A stretch of 49,219 nt of DNA from UBA3076 sp964646435. GTDB lineage: Bacteria; Desulfobacterota; Dissulfuribacteria; Dissulfuribacterales; UBA3076. Location of the stretch: NCBI GenBank assembly GCA_964646435.1, contig CAZYEJ010000012.1:1-49219 (forward strand). Direction: 5' to 3'. The notes below the pieces were generated by a model, which saw only the letters and a list, made by a program, of their open reading frames with translations, was not told the DNA's origin and did not search any database. The position numbers and the translations under genes were made by a program. Shown here piece after piece: positions 35,456 to 43,650 of the stretch. Within the stretch, counting starts at the first letter, position 1, and every line of letters starts with the position of its first letter.

Positions 35456-37660
35456 ATGTCGAAAATTATATGTTCAGCCGCGATTCGAGGGGCCCACAAG
35501 ATAGTGGACATGGCTGAAGAACAATATGAAAGAGCCCTGAAGAAATTTGGGCCTGGACAAAAAGTCGGCTTTCCCAATACCGGTTATTACCTGCCGGTAA
35601 TTTACAGCATTCTCGGGGCCCCTGTAAAACAACTGGGGGATATGAAGGAAATCTTTCAGGAATGTCGAAAGTTGCTTCCTGCACCGGTTGGTGACCAGAC
35701 ATGGCTACCGTATCTGGCACCGGCCCTGGATGCCGGGATGGCTACTTTTTTTGCCGAGGAGATGCATGAGGCCATGCGATACGTTGAGGAATCCGGCCTT
35801 TATGCAGAGACCGAGGACCCCACAGATGAGTGCCTATGGCTTGGGGCAGCGGATGATGTAATTTTCCGTAAACGCGGCGTAGAATTCGTGGATGGTACCG
35901 CCCCTGGATTTGCAGCAATACTTGGCACTCCCTCGGATCCGGAGGTGGCTGAAAAAATTGCTTTGGAGTTGCAGCAAAAGAACCTCTATATATTCATGCA
36001 TGATCAGACCGATGGGATATCCATGCCGGATCAACTGGCAAAGCAGAACGTACAGATCGGTTGGTCCACACGCCTTGTGCCCTTTGGCCCCACATATACC
36101 TCTGCAGTGTTTGCCATAGGCTTTGCCTGCCGCGTTGCCCTTGCCTTTGGCGGAATCAAGCCTGGTGACTTCAGGGGGAACCTGATCTATAACAAGGATC
36201 GGATATTTGCCTTTGTTATCGCATTTGGTCCGGTCTCGGATGAATGGTATGCCAATGCAGCCGGGGCCATAAACTGGGGTTTTCCAACCATATCCGACTG
36301 GGATATACCGCAGGTTCTACCCACTGGTATCTGTACTTATGAGCATGTGGTCAGCCAAATTCCACACGATGAGATTGTCCAGAAGGCCATAGAAGTGAGG
36401 GGACTCAAGGTCACTGTCTCCAAAATCGACATTCCAATGGCCTATGGTCCTGCCTTTGAAGGGGAGCGTGTCAGAAAAGACGACCTGTATCTTGAGTGCG
36501 GTGGTGGAAGGAGCCTGGGAGTGGAACTCCTGGTCTCCAAAGAAATAGATGAGGTGCAGGATGGACTGGTCACCGTAGAAGGACCGGAAATAACAGACGT
36601 GGAGGAGGGTACAAAGCTCCCGCTTGCCATACTGGCCGAGGTGGCAGGCCGGCAGATGCAATCTGACTTCGAGCCCATCCTCGAACGGCAATTCCACCAC
36701 CTGATCAATTATGCCCAGGGAATCATGCACATCGGGCAGAGGAACATAATGTGGTTCAGGGCCGGCAAAGCGGCTGTAGAAAAGGGCTTCAAGCTCGAAC
36801 ATATCGGGCGCATCCTCCACGGAAAGCTCCATCAGGACTTTGGTGCCATTGCGGATAAAGTTCAGGTGAGAATCTATACAGAGGAGGCCCGTGTAAAAGA
36901 GGTCATCGAGATGGCAAAGGCTGTCTATACCGCCAGGGATGAGCGCTTGGGCTCCATGACGGACGAGAGTGAAGAGATTTTCTATTCGTGTACTCTCTGC
37001 CAGTCCTTTGCCCCGAGCCATGTATGTGTAATTACCCCTGAGCGTGTGGGCATGTGCGGTGCGTATAACTGGCTGGATGGCAAGGCCTCCTATGAGATTA
37101 ATCCCACAGGTCCGAACCAGCCCATAACCAAGGGAGACCTCATCGATGCCGACCTCGGTCAGTGGGTTGGCGTAAATGATTTTGTTAATAAGGCGTCCAG
37201 GGGTAAAGTTAAGCGAGTCAGTGCCTATAGCCTGATGATAGACCCAATGACCGCCTGTGGCTGCTTTGAGTGTGTCGCCACCATGCTACCTACGTGTAAC
37301 GGCATAATGATTGTAAACAGAGATTACATGGGAATGACCCCAAGCGGAATGAAGTTCAGCACCACTGCCGGGATGGTTGGTGGAGGGCAGGTCACCCCCG
37401 GCTTTCTCGGTGTTTCAAAGCACTATATCTGCAGCCGGAAATTTATGAAGGCCGAAGGCGGGCTCAAGCGTGTGGTGTGGATGCCCAAGATACTAAAAGA
37501 GGAACTCAGAGATCGACTCCAGGAGAGGGCTGAAGAAGAGGGTGTGCCCGATCTAGTTGAGATGATAGCGGATGATGAAGTGGGCATTACAGAAGACGAA
37601 GTGCTCCGTTATATTAAGGAGAAGAAGCACCCGGCGCTGAACATGGAAAAAGTGATGTAA
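35456..37660 (+). CDS. acsB: Acetyl-CoA synthase (CODH/ACS beta subunit)
   Basis: AcsB makes acetyl-CoA from a methyl group, CO and CoA at the nickel-iron-sulfur A-cluster. The 734 residues are close to the Moorella enzyme (about 729). All six A-cluster cysteines are visible: Cys512, 515, 524 and 534 (CTLCQSFAPSHVC...MC) for the cubane and Cys601/Cys603 in the C-G-C of ACGCFEC for the distal nickel. Also seen: NTGYYLPVIYSILG at the start and GMTPSGMKFSTTAGMVGGGQ near the end. The gene follows the metF-acsD fusion by 11 bp. Its CODH partner AcsA (nickel C-cluster) is not in the window. A strong hairpin follows the stop. Confidence 0.97.
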   Translation: MSKIICSAAIRGAHKIVDMAEEQYERALKKFGPGQKVGFPNTGYYLPVIYSILGAPVKQLGDMKEIFQECRKLLPAPVGDQTWLPYLAPALDAGMATFFAEEMHEAMRYVEESGLYAETEDPTDECLWLGAADDVIFRKRGVEFVDGTAPGFAAILGTPSDPEVAEKIALELQQKNLYIFMHDQTDGISMPDQLAKQNVQIGWSTRLVPFGPTYTSAVFAIGFACRVALAFGGIKPGDFRGNLIYNKDRIFAFVIAFGPVSDEWYANAAGAINWGFPTISDWDIPQVLPTGICTYEHVVSQIPHDEIVQKAIEVRGLKVTVSKIDIPMAYGPAFEGERVRKDDLYLECGGGRSLGVELLVSKEIDEVQDGLVTVEGPEITDVEEGTKLPLAILAEVAGRQMQSDFEPILERQFHHLINYAQGIMHIGQRNIMWFRAGKAAVEKGFKLEHIGRILHGKLHQDFGAIADKVQVRIYTEEARVKEVIEMAKAVYTARDERLGSMTDESEEIFYSCTLCQSFAPSHVCVITPERVGMCGAYNWLDGKASYEINPTGPNQPITKGDLIDADLGQWVGVNDFVNKASRGKVKRVSAYSLMIDPMTACGCFECVATMLPTCNGIMIVNRDYMGMTPSGMKFSTTAGMVGGGQVTPGFLGVSKHYICSRKFMKAEGGLKRVVWMPKILKEELRDRLQERAEEEGVPDLVEMIADDEVGITEDEVLRYIKEKKHPALNMEKVM

Positions 37661-37712
37661 GGAACTGTCCGCAAATAAGTTGGACAATATTGTGTTTGAA
37701 TCGGACAGTTCC
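37661..37712 (+). other. Hairpin between acsB and acsC
   Basis: GGAACTGTCCG (37661-37671) directly after the acsB stop pairs perfectly with CGGACAGTTCC (37702-37712), enclosing a 30-nt loop. No T-run follows, so it is not a standard terminator. It could be an mRNA-stabilising or processing site, or a small mobile palindrome. The acsC ribosome site (GGAGAAGG) follows at once. Confidence 0.75.
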
Positions 37713-37730
37713 TGAGGAGAAGGATAACTA

Positions 37731-39086
37731 ATGGCACTCACTGGGATAGGAATCCTGAAAATGCTCCCCAAGACAAATTGCGGGGAGTGTGGCGTACCCA
37801 CCTGCCTGGCCTTTGCCATGAAGGTGGCAGCCGGTCAGGTGGACATAGGCGCATGCCCGTATGTCTCTGATGAGGTAAAAGAAAAGGTGGGAGAGGCGTC
37901 TGCTCCGCCCATCCGGCCTATTACCCTTGGCAGTACTGATAACATCTTTGAAATGGGAGGAGAGACCTGCCTGTATCGGCACGAAAAAAGGTTTGAACAC
38001 CCGACAGGCATTGCAGTCCTGGTCAGGACTGATATGGACGAGGACAATATCGCAGGGCGTTTACAGCGTTTCAGAGATTTGCGCTATGATCGTGTAGGAT
38101 TGGAGCTCAAGGCCGACCTGATAGCTGTAAATGACTCCACCGGGGATGAGGGGGCATTTATTTCTCTGGTAGAACGTGTCCGGAACGAGTGCCCTGATGC
38201 TGCTATTATCCTTATGAGTGATCAGGCCGGCTGCCTTGCAGCAGGCGCCAAAGTCTGCCGAGACCACAAGCCCCTTCTTTACTGTGCCACAAAGGAAAAT
38301 TCAGAGACTATGGCAGAGATAGCCAGGGAAGCTGGTTGCCCCTTGGCAGTGAAGGGTAAGACCTTGGGAGAGACTGCGGAGATCTCAGAGCAGTTACAAA
38401 AGGCAGGGCTTAAAGATCTTGTCCTGGATACAGGTGCCAGGACTGTAAGGGCTGCATTTGAAGATCAGGTGGCCATACGCAGGGCTTCTACAAAACACAA
38501 GTACAAGGCCCTTGGATTCCCTACTATCTCTTTCACATGTGAGATGACCCGGGATCCTCTTCTTGAGACAATGATTGCATCGGTTATGGTGGCCAAGTAT
38601 GCCGGCATTATAGTTATGTCTGACCTGCAGGGAGATACCCTGTTTCCACTCCTGCTTGAGCGGCTTAATATCTTTACTGATCCTCAGCGGCCCATGGTGG
38701 TCGAGGAGGATATTTATCCAATAAACGGTCCGGACGAGAACTCTCCTGTACTTATTACATGCAACTTTTCCCTGACTTACTTTATCGTCTCAGGAGAAGT
38801 CGAAGGCAGCAAAGTCCCATCCTGGCTCCTAATCAAGGATACAGAGGGCCTTTCAGTGCTTACCGCCTGGGCCGCAGGAAAATTCAGTGCGGATCTCATA
38901 GGTGTGTTTGTCAAGAAATCAAACATAGAAGACAGGATCAAACACAGGAACCTGATTATCCCGGGATACCTGGCCTCTATAAAAGGTGAACTGGAGGAGG
39001 AACTTCCGGATTGGAAGATCCAGATCGGCCCCAGAGAAGCAAGCCATATACCTCCCTTTCTGAGGGACTGGCGGGCTGAGGTGTAA
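37731..39086 (+). CDS. acsC: Corrinoid iron-sulfur protein large subunit (CODH/ACS gamma)
   Basis: AcsC holds a 4Fe-4S cluster and, with AcsD, the cobamide that carries the methyl group from AcsE to AcsB. The 451 residues are the usual length. The N-terminal cluster motif is Cys17, 20, 25 and 42 (NCGECGVPTC...GAC). It is followed by the TIM-barrel part (GGETCLYRHEKRFEHPTGIAV, GLELKADLIAVND) and the C-terminal cobamide-binding domain (PVLITCNFSLTYFIVSGEVEGSKVPSWLLIKDTEGLSVLTAWAAGKF). The start follows a GGAGAAGG site. The stop lies two bases before the acsE start. Its partner AcsD is encoded in the upstream fusion. Confidence 0.97.
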   Translation: MALTGIGILKMLPKTNCGECGVPTCLAFAMKVAAGQVDIGACPYVSDEVKEKVGEASAPPIRPITLGSTDNIFEMGGETCLYRHEKRFEHPTGIAVLVRTDMDEDNIAGRLQRFRDLRYDRVGLELKADLIAVNDSTGDEGAFISLVERVRNECPDAAIILMSDQAGCLAAGAKVCRDHKPLLYCATKENSETMAEIAREAGCPLAVKGKTLGETAEISEQLQKAGLKDLVLDTGARTVRAAFEDQVAIRRASTKHKYKALGFPTISFTCEMTRDPLLETMIASVMVAKYAGIIVMSDLQGDTLFPLLLERLNIFTDPQRPMVVEEDIYPINGPDENSPVLITCNFSLTYFIVSGEVEGSKVPSWLLIKDTEGLSVLTAWAAGKFSADLIGVFVKKSNIEDRIKHRNLIIPGYLASIKGELEEELPDWKIQIGPREASHIPPFLRDWRAEV

Positions 39087-39088
39087 TC

Positions 39089-39979
39089 ATGTATGTCCAA
39101 TGCATAGCTGAAAGTATAAATATTATGGGTACCCTGATTGGGAAGGCCATGAAGGAGCGCGATCCCGGACCGGTTCAGTTGATGGCCAATGAAGAAGTGG
39201 CGGACGGGGCGGATTTTCTGGATCTGAACATCGGGCCTGCCAGAAAGGAAGGTCCTAAGTTAATGCCCTGGATGGTCAATGTTACAGAGGAAATAACCGA
39301 TTGCCCTCTGTCCCTTGACACTACAAATGCCGATGCATTGATTGCCGCTATGAAGGCAGCCAAGAATCCCCGAATTCACGTAATGAATTCTATCTCGCTT
39401 CAGCCTGAGAGAATGAAAAAGCTTATACCTGTAGCTGCTGAGACAGGCTGTAATGTTGTAGGCCTGCTCTGGGGAGTGGACGGCATGCCCAGGGATTCTA
39501 ACGAGAGGGCAGCCATGACTGTAGACCTCTCCATGGCCATGAACGAGGCAGGGATCCCAAACGAGAAAATTCTGGTGGATCCGATTGCCACCCCGATAAC
39601 CCTGGGATCAGACCAGGTATTGAGCGGACTGGAGTTCATGGGCATGTTGCCTGAGATCGCTCCGGGCGTAAAGTCCATAATAGGTCTCTCAAATGTCTCA
39701 AACGGTATTTCTGTTGAGAAACGTCCATATCTTAACCGGGCTTTTCTGGCCATGTTAATGAAACATGGATTGTGGTCGGCCATTGTAGACACATATGATC
39801 ATGAGTTAATTAAACTGGCCCATGGGCAAATGCCTGAACTGCTGAAGCTGGTTCATGATATAATGGACGGAAACGAACCTGACCCCGGCACCCTTTCTCC
39901 CAAGGAAATGGAATACTACAAGACAACCAGGGTCCTGATGGGAAAGACCATATTCTCCGAGTCCTGGCTGGAACTATAA
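39089..39979 (+). CDS. acsE: Methyltetrahydrofolate:corrinoid iron-sulfur protein methyltransferase
   Basis: AcsE transfers the methyl group of methyl-THF to the cob(I)amide of AcsCD. The 296 residues form a pterin-binding TIM barrel: the opening AESINIMGTLIGKAM, FLDLNIGPARKEGP (the D-x-N-x-G-P pterin motif), CPLSLDTTNADALIAAM, HVMNSISLQPERM and IIGLSNVSNGI all match the family. It is two bases downstream of acsC, so it is co-translated. It is the last gene of the acs run; a 130-bp gap follows before the FBPase-like gene. Confidence 0.97.
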   Translation: MYVQCIAESINIMGTLIGKAMKERDPGPVQLMANEEVADGADFLDLNIGPARKEGPKLMPWMVNVTEEITDCPLSLDTTNADALIAAMKAAKNPRIHVMNSISLQPERMKKLIPVAAETGCNVVGLLWGVDGMPRDSNERAAMTVDLSMAMNEAGIPNEKILVDPIATPITLGSDQVLSGLEFMGMLPEIAPGVKSIIGLSNVSNGISVEKRPYLNRAFLAMLMKHGLWSAIVDTYDHELIKLAHGQMPELLKLVHDIMDGNEPDPGTLSPKEMEYYKTTRVLMGKTIFSESWLEL

Positions 39980-40109
39980 TTGAAAATGATGAAGCGCCAT
40001 GGTACAGGATACAGGACATTATCATCAAGCTTCTGAGAAAAACTATTTTTACGATTTGACACAATAAAATAGAACTTGGGGTCTAATACACAAAAAAAGT
40101 GAGTTTAAA

Positions 40110-41120
40110 ATGACTAAAGGGATAACTGTTACTGAGTTTATTTTGTCCGGTCAAAAAGAGCAGCCGGAGGCAACGGGTGCCTTTACATCTATTCTGTCAG
40201 AGCTGACAGTGGCAGCCAAGATCATCGCGCAAAAAGTGGACAAGGCAAACTTGTCCGATGCACTTGATACTATTGAGTCAGCGAGTGGTGACGAAGGAGT
40301 CGTGCAAAAATTACACGAATTTGCCAACTCTACAATTGTGAACCGCCTCAGTCACGTGGGATGCTTGAGTTGCATGGCATCTAAGATGAATACGGATTTG
40401 ATACCTATCCCCAAAAAGTATGCCAAGGGTAACTATATATTGATTTTTGATCCCCTGGGGGGCATTACAAATATTGATGTACCTGTTGCGATCGGCTCGA
40501 TTTTCTCACTCTTCAAGAAACGAGGCCTTGGAGAATTCGGCTTGATGGCAGACGCCCTGCAGCCCGGTTGTGAGCAGGTAGCGGCAGGTTATTGTATCTA
40601 TGGATCAAGCACTATGATGGTTTATACAACAGGGGATGGGGTGCATGGGTTTACGCTGCAACCAAGTATCGGCGAGTTTCTTCTTTCCCATGAGAACATT
40701 CGCATAGCCAAAAAAGGCAAGACCTACAGCGTCAATGAGGGGAACTATTATTTCTGGGAGGAGAATGTCCAGGACGCGATTGAGTATTTTAAGACGCCGG
40801 ATTTAAAGACAGGCCGTCCTTATACAGCGCGTTATACAGGTTCTTTTGTAACGGATTTTCACCGGAATCTCCTGAAAGGTGGAATATACATGTATCCGGA
40901 GAGCTCAAAGGATCCTTCAAAGCCCCATGGAAAACTGATGCTCACGTGCGAGATCAATCCCTTGGCTTATATAGTCGAACAGGCAGGAGGATATGCAAGC
41001 ACCGGGGCTGAACGCATACTCGATCTTGAGCCGCAGCATCTTCATCAGAGGGTGCCGGTATTTATCGGCAGCATGAGCGATGTGCGGATGGCTGAAGACA
41101 TCATTCAAGGGAAACGTTAA
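40110..41120 (+). CDS. Class I fructose-1,6-bisphosphatase homologue with missing metal ligands
   Basis: The 336 residues align along their length with class I FBPases: FANSTIVNRL, GNYILIFDPL, QVAAGYCIYGSSTMMVYTTGDGVHGFTL, the sugar-phosphate segment ARYTGSFVTDFHRNLLKGGIYMYP, GKLMLTCEINPLAYIVEQAGG. Several catalytic metal ligands are changed. The usual S-E-E is Ser91-Lys92-Met93, and the usual D-P-L-D-G-S-S-N is D114-P-L-G117-G-I-T-N, so both Glu residues and the second Asp are lost, while Asp114 and Glu281 remain. The phosphate-binding parts look intact. It may be an inactive, regulatory or re-purposed homologue rather than a working phosphatase. It lies between acsE and the formate dehydrogenase genes. 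Confidence 0.8.
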   Translation: MTKGITVTEFILSGQKEQPEATGAFTSILSELTVAAKIIAQKVDKANLSDALDTIESASGDEGVVQKLHEFANSTIVNRLSHVGCLSCMASKMNTDLIPIPKKYAKGNYILIFDPLGGITNIDVPVAIGSIFSLFKKRGLGEFGLMADALQPGCEQVAAGYCIYGSSTMMVYTTGDGVHGFTLQPSIGEFLLSHENIRIAKKGKTYSVNEGNYYFWEENVQDAIEYFKTPDLKTGRPYTARYTGSFVTDFHRNLLKGGIYMYPESSKDPSKPHGKLMLTCEINPLAYIVEQAGGYASTGAERILDLEPQHLHQRVPVFIGSMSDVRMAEDIIQGKR

Positions 41121-41150
41121 AAGAGGAATTGATCATTAGGGTTTTATTAT

Positions 41151-41624
41151 ATGGATACTGAAAGACTTAATAAGATACTTGCAGTTTTTAAAGGAGAAGG
41201 GGGAGGATTGATCTCCATCCTGCAAAGGGTTCAGGAGGAGTTTGGGTATCTGCCAGAGGCCGCTTTATCCTCAATTGCGGATTTCTTGAAGTTGCCGCCG
41301 AGCCAGGTATTCAGCGTGGCAACGTTCTATGACCATTTCTATTTGACTCGCCGAGGTGATCATCTTGTCTCCGTATGCCAGGGGACCGCCTGTCATGTAT
41401 TGGGTGCACGAGACATCCTGGAAACAGCGGAAAATTGCCTTGGGATCAAGACAGGTCAGACGACTCCGGACTACAAATATAGTCTTGACCGAGTGGCCTG
41501 CCTGGGATCATGTGCATTGGCTCCGGTTGTCCTTGTAGATGACGAGATCCATTCGAAAATGACAGTAAGAAAGGTCAAGAAATTACTGACAGAGGACCTT
41601 GATAATACAGAGACCCAGACATGA
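41151..41624 (+). CDS. NuoE/HydC-like 2Fe-2S subunit of an NAD-linked complex
   Basis: A 157-residue thioredoxin-fold 2Fe-2S protein of the NuoE family. The four ligands are visible as CQGTAC (C-x4-C) and CLGSC (C-x3-C). The N-terminal helices (LISILQRVQEEFGYLPEAAL, FLKLPPSQVFSVATFYDHF) are typical. In formate dehydrogenase and hydrogenase complexes this subunit pairs with a NuoF-like flavoprotein to exchange electrons with NAD(H). It lies 30 bp after the FBPase-like gene and 97 bp before the NuoF-like gene. Confidence 0.92.
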   Translation: MDTERLNKILAVFKGEGGGLISILQRVQEEFGYLPEAALSSIADFLKLPPSQVFSVATFYDHFYLTRRGDHLVSVCQGTACHVLGARDILETAENCLGIKTGQTTPDYKYSLDRVACLGSCALAPVVLVDDEIHSKMTVRKVKKLLTEDLDNTETQT

Positions 41625-41721
41625 TTCTGCTGAAAAAATCCAATCTGCGACGCTGCTGCAATTTTCCAGCCCATGCGACGTACGATAAATTTTAAATGTT
41701 GAATGTTGACTTAATATAAAT

Positions 41722-43650
41722 ATGGATAAATCGATCTCAATACAATCAACTGAAGACTACGGAATAGATAGTGCGGAATCGTTAAGACTCCTCAGGGAAT
41801 CCCTCATTGCCGGTGAGCAGACAACCGGGAAAATGGTCAGTGTCTGCTGTGGAAGTGGTTGCATGTCGTCTGGAAGTGAACATGTCAGGGAGGCCTTTGT
41901 CAGGGAAATCAAGGACCAGGAGCTTGAAGATGAGATAACGGTCAAAAAGACAGGTTGTCATGGATTTTGCGAGAGAGGTCCGATTGTGATCGTGGGCCCG
42001 GAAAAGATATTTTACCAACACGTAACAAAAGAGGACGTGCCGGAAATCATTTCTGAGACATTGATTGAAGACCGGGTAGTTGAAAGGCTCTTATACGAAG
42101 ACTCTGTCACTGGCCGGAAGTGCTTTCATGAAAAGGATATTCCCTTTTACCAGAAACAGAGAAGGATTGTACTGAAAAACTGTGGCGTCATAGACCCTAC
42201 GAGCATTGAAGACTATATCAGGGTCGATGGCTTTCGGGCCCTTGCCAAAATCCTATCTCAAATGACCCCTGAAGGAGTCATTGAAGAAATCAAACTCAGT
42301 GGTCTTCGGGGAAGAGGAGGGGCAGGATTCCCGACCGGTATCAAGTGGGAAACAGCACGCAACGCCCCTGGTGAAGAAAAATACATCATTTGTAACGGCG
42401 ATGAGGGTGATCCAGGTGCCTTTATGGACCGGAGCGTGATGGAAGGCGATCCTTACAGCGTGTTGGAAGGGATGATGATCGCCGGTTATGCCGTTGGGGC
42501 CTCTCAAGGGATCATATATGTGCGGGCAGAGTATCCCCTGGCTGTCCATCATCTGTCTACAGCCATGGCTCGGGCTACTGATATGGGACTCCTCGGGCAC
42601 AACATCATGGGGAGCGGGTTTGATTTTGAAATCAAGGTCGTAAAAGGCGCAGGTGCGTTTGTGTGTGGAGAGGAAACAGCGCTTATAGCCTCAATCGAAG
42701 GAAGAAGCGGCCGGCCAAAACCAAAACCTCCCTTCCCTGCCATACAGGGACTGTGGGGTAAACCTACTGTCATAAATAACGTGGAGACATTGGTAAACGT
42801 CCCCAGGATTGCTCTAAATGGGGGCAAGTGGTATTCGGAAATAGGCACCCCTACTGACAAGGGAACAAAAATATTCTCACTTGTGGGAAAGGTCCGGAAT
42901 GTGGGCCTTGTCGAAGTAGAGATGGGTACGACGCTTCGCGAGATCATCTTTGACATAGGCGGGGGGGTCCCGGGAGGTAAGCGTTTCAAGGCGGTACAGA
43001 CCGGCGGACCTTCAGGCGGATGTATCCCTGAAGAACTCCTGGATTTACCCGTGGGGTATAAATCATTGGCCAAGGCTGGTTCTATCATAGGCTCCGGGGG
43101 TATGCTCGTCATGGATGAGGATACGTGTATAGTAAATATTGCCCGGTACTTCCTCGATTTCGCACAGCATGAATCCTGTGGGCAGTGTACTCCGTGCAGA
43201 CTTGGCACAAAGCAAATGTTTAAGATCCTACAGGATATTACAAGAGGAAAGGGAGAGCCTGGAGATATTGAGATCCTGCTCGAATTGTCCGATGCCGTCA
43301 AGCAGGCCTCCATATGCGGCCTTGGAATGACAGTTCCAAACCCCGTAATATCTACCATACGCTATTTTCGTAAAGAGTATGAAGAACACATCCATGAGAG
43401 ACGCTGCCGGGCCCTTGTATGCAGGTCTCTTATTTTTTACCGTATCAAGGACTACAGATGTAAGGCCTGTATGAAATGTCTGCAGGCCTGTCCGGTTGGC
43501 GCCATTATAGGTGCGAAATGGCAGGTCCACGAGATTGACCAGAGTAAGTGTATCAAATGCGGGACCTGCATGGAGGTCTGTCCCAAGCGGTTCAACGCGG
43601 TGGAGTGTGTTACAGGTCGGATAGAAAGCTCAGGTGATAAGAGTGAGTAG
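41722..43650 (+). CDS. NuoF/HydB-like NAD(H)-binding flavoprotein
   Basis: A 642-residue soluble subunit with FMN and NAD sites. The N-terminal ~120 residues are a thioredoxin-like 2Fe-2S domain (VCCGSGCMSSGS, TGCHGFCERGP). The core has the FMN/NAD loop GLRGRGGAGFPTGIKWE, CNGDEGDPGAFMDR, GEETALIASIEGRSGRP and the N3-type cluster SCGQCTPCRLGTKQM. A C-terminal two-cluster ferredoxin (CKACMKCLQACP, CIKCGTCMEVCP) follows. This HydB/HylB layout is used in electron-bifurcating hydrogenases and formate dehydrogenases. It overlaps the start of fdhA by 17 bp. Confidence 0.93.
   Translation: MDKSISIQSTEDYGIDSAESLRLLRESLIAGEQTTGKMVSVCCGSGCMSSGSEHVREAFVREIKDQELEDEITVKKTGCHGFCERGPIVIVGPEKIFYQHVTKEDVPEIISETLIEDRVVERLLYEDSVTGRKCFHEKDIPFYQKQRRIVLKNCGVIDPTSIEDYIRVDGFRALAKILSQMTPEGVIEEIKLSGLRGRGGAGFPTGIKWETARNAPGEEKYIICNGDEGDPGAFMDRSVMEGDPYSVLEGMMIAGYAVGASQGIIYVRAEYPLAVHHLSTAMARATDMGLLGHNIMGSGFDFEIKVVKGAGAFVCGEETALIASIEGRSGRPKPKPPFPAIQGLWGKPTVINNVETLVNVPRIALNGGKWYSEIGTPTDKGTKIFSLVGKVRNVGLVEVEMGTTLREIIFDIGGGVPGGKRFKAVQTGGPSGGCIPEELLDLPVGYKSLAKAGSIIGSGGMLVMDEDTCIVNIARYFLDFAQHESCGQCTPCRLGTKQMFKILQDITRGKGEPGDIEILLELSDAVKQASICGLGMTVPNPVISTIRYFRKEYEEHIHERRCRALVCRSLIFYRIKDYRCKACMKCLQACPVGAIIGAKWQVHEIDQSKCIKCGTCMEVCPKRFNAVECVTGRIESSGDKSE

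Noticed and set aside
37661..37712. Rho-independent terminator after acsB
   Set aside because: There is no T-run after the stem, and the acsC ribosome site follows immediately in the same gene series.
42549..43358. 269-residue minus-strand open frame
   Set aside because: It is a shadow of the NuoF-like gene, which carries all expected FMN and cluster motifs on the plus strand.
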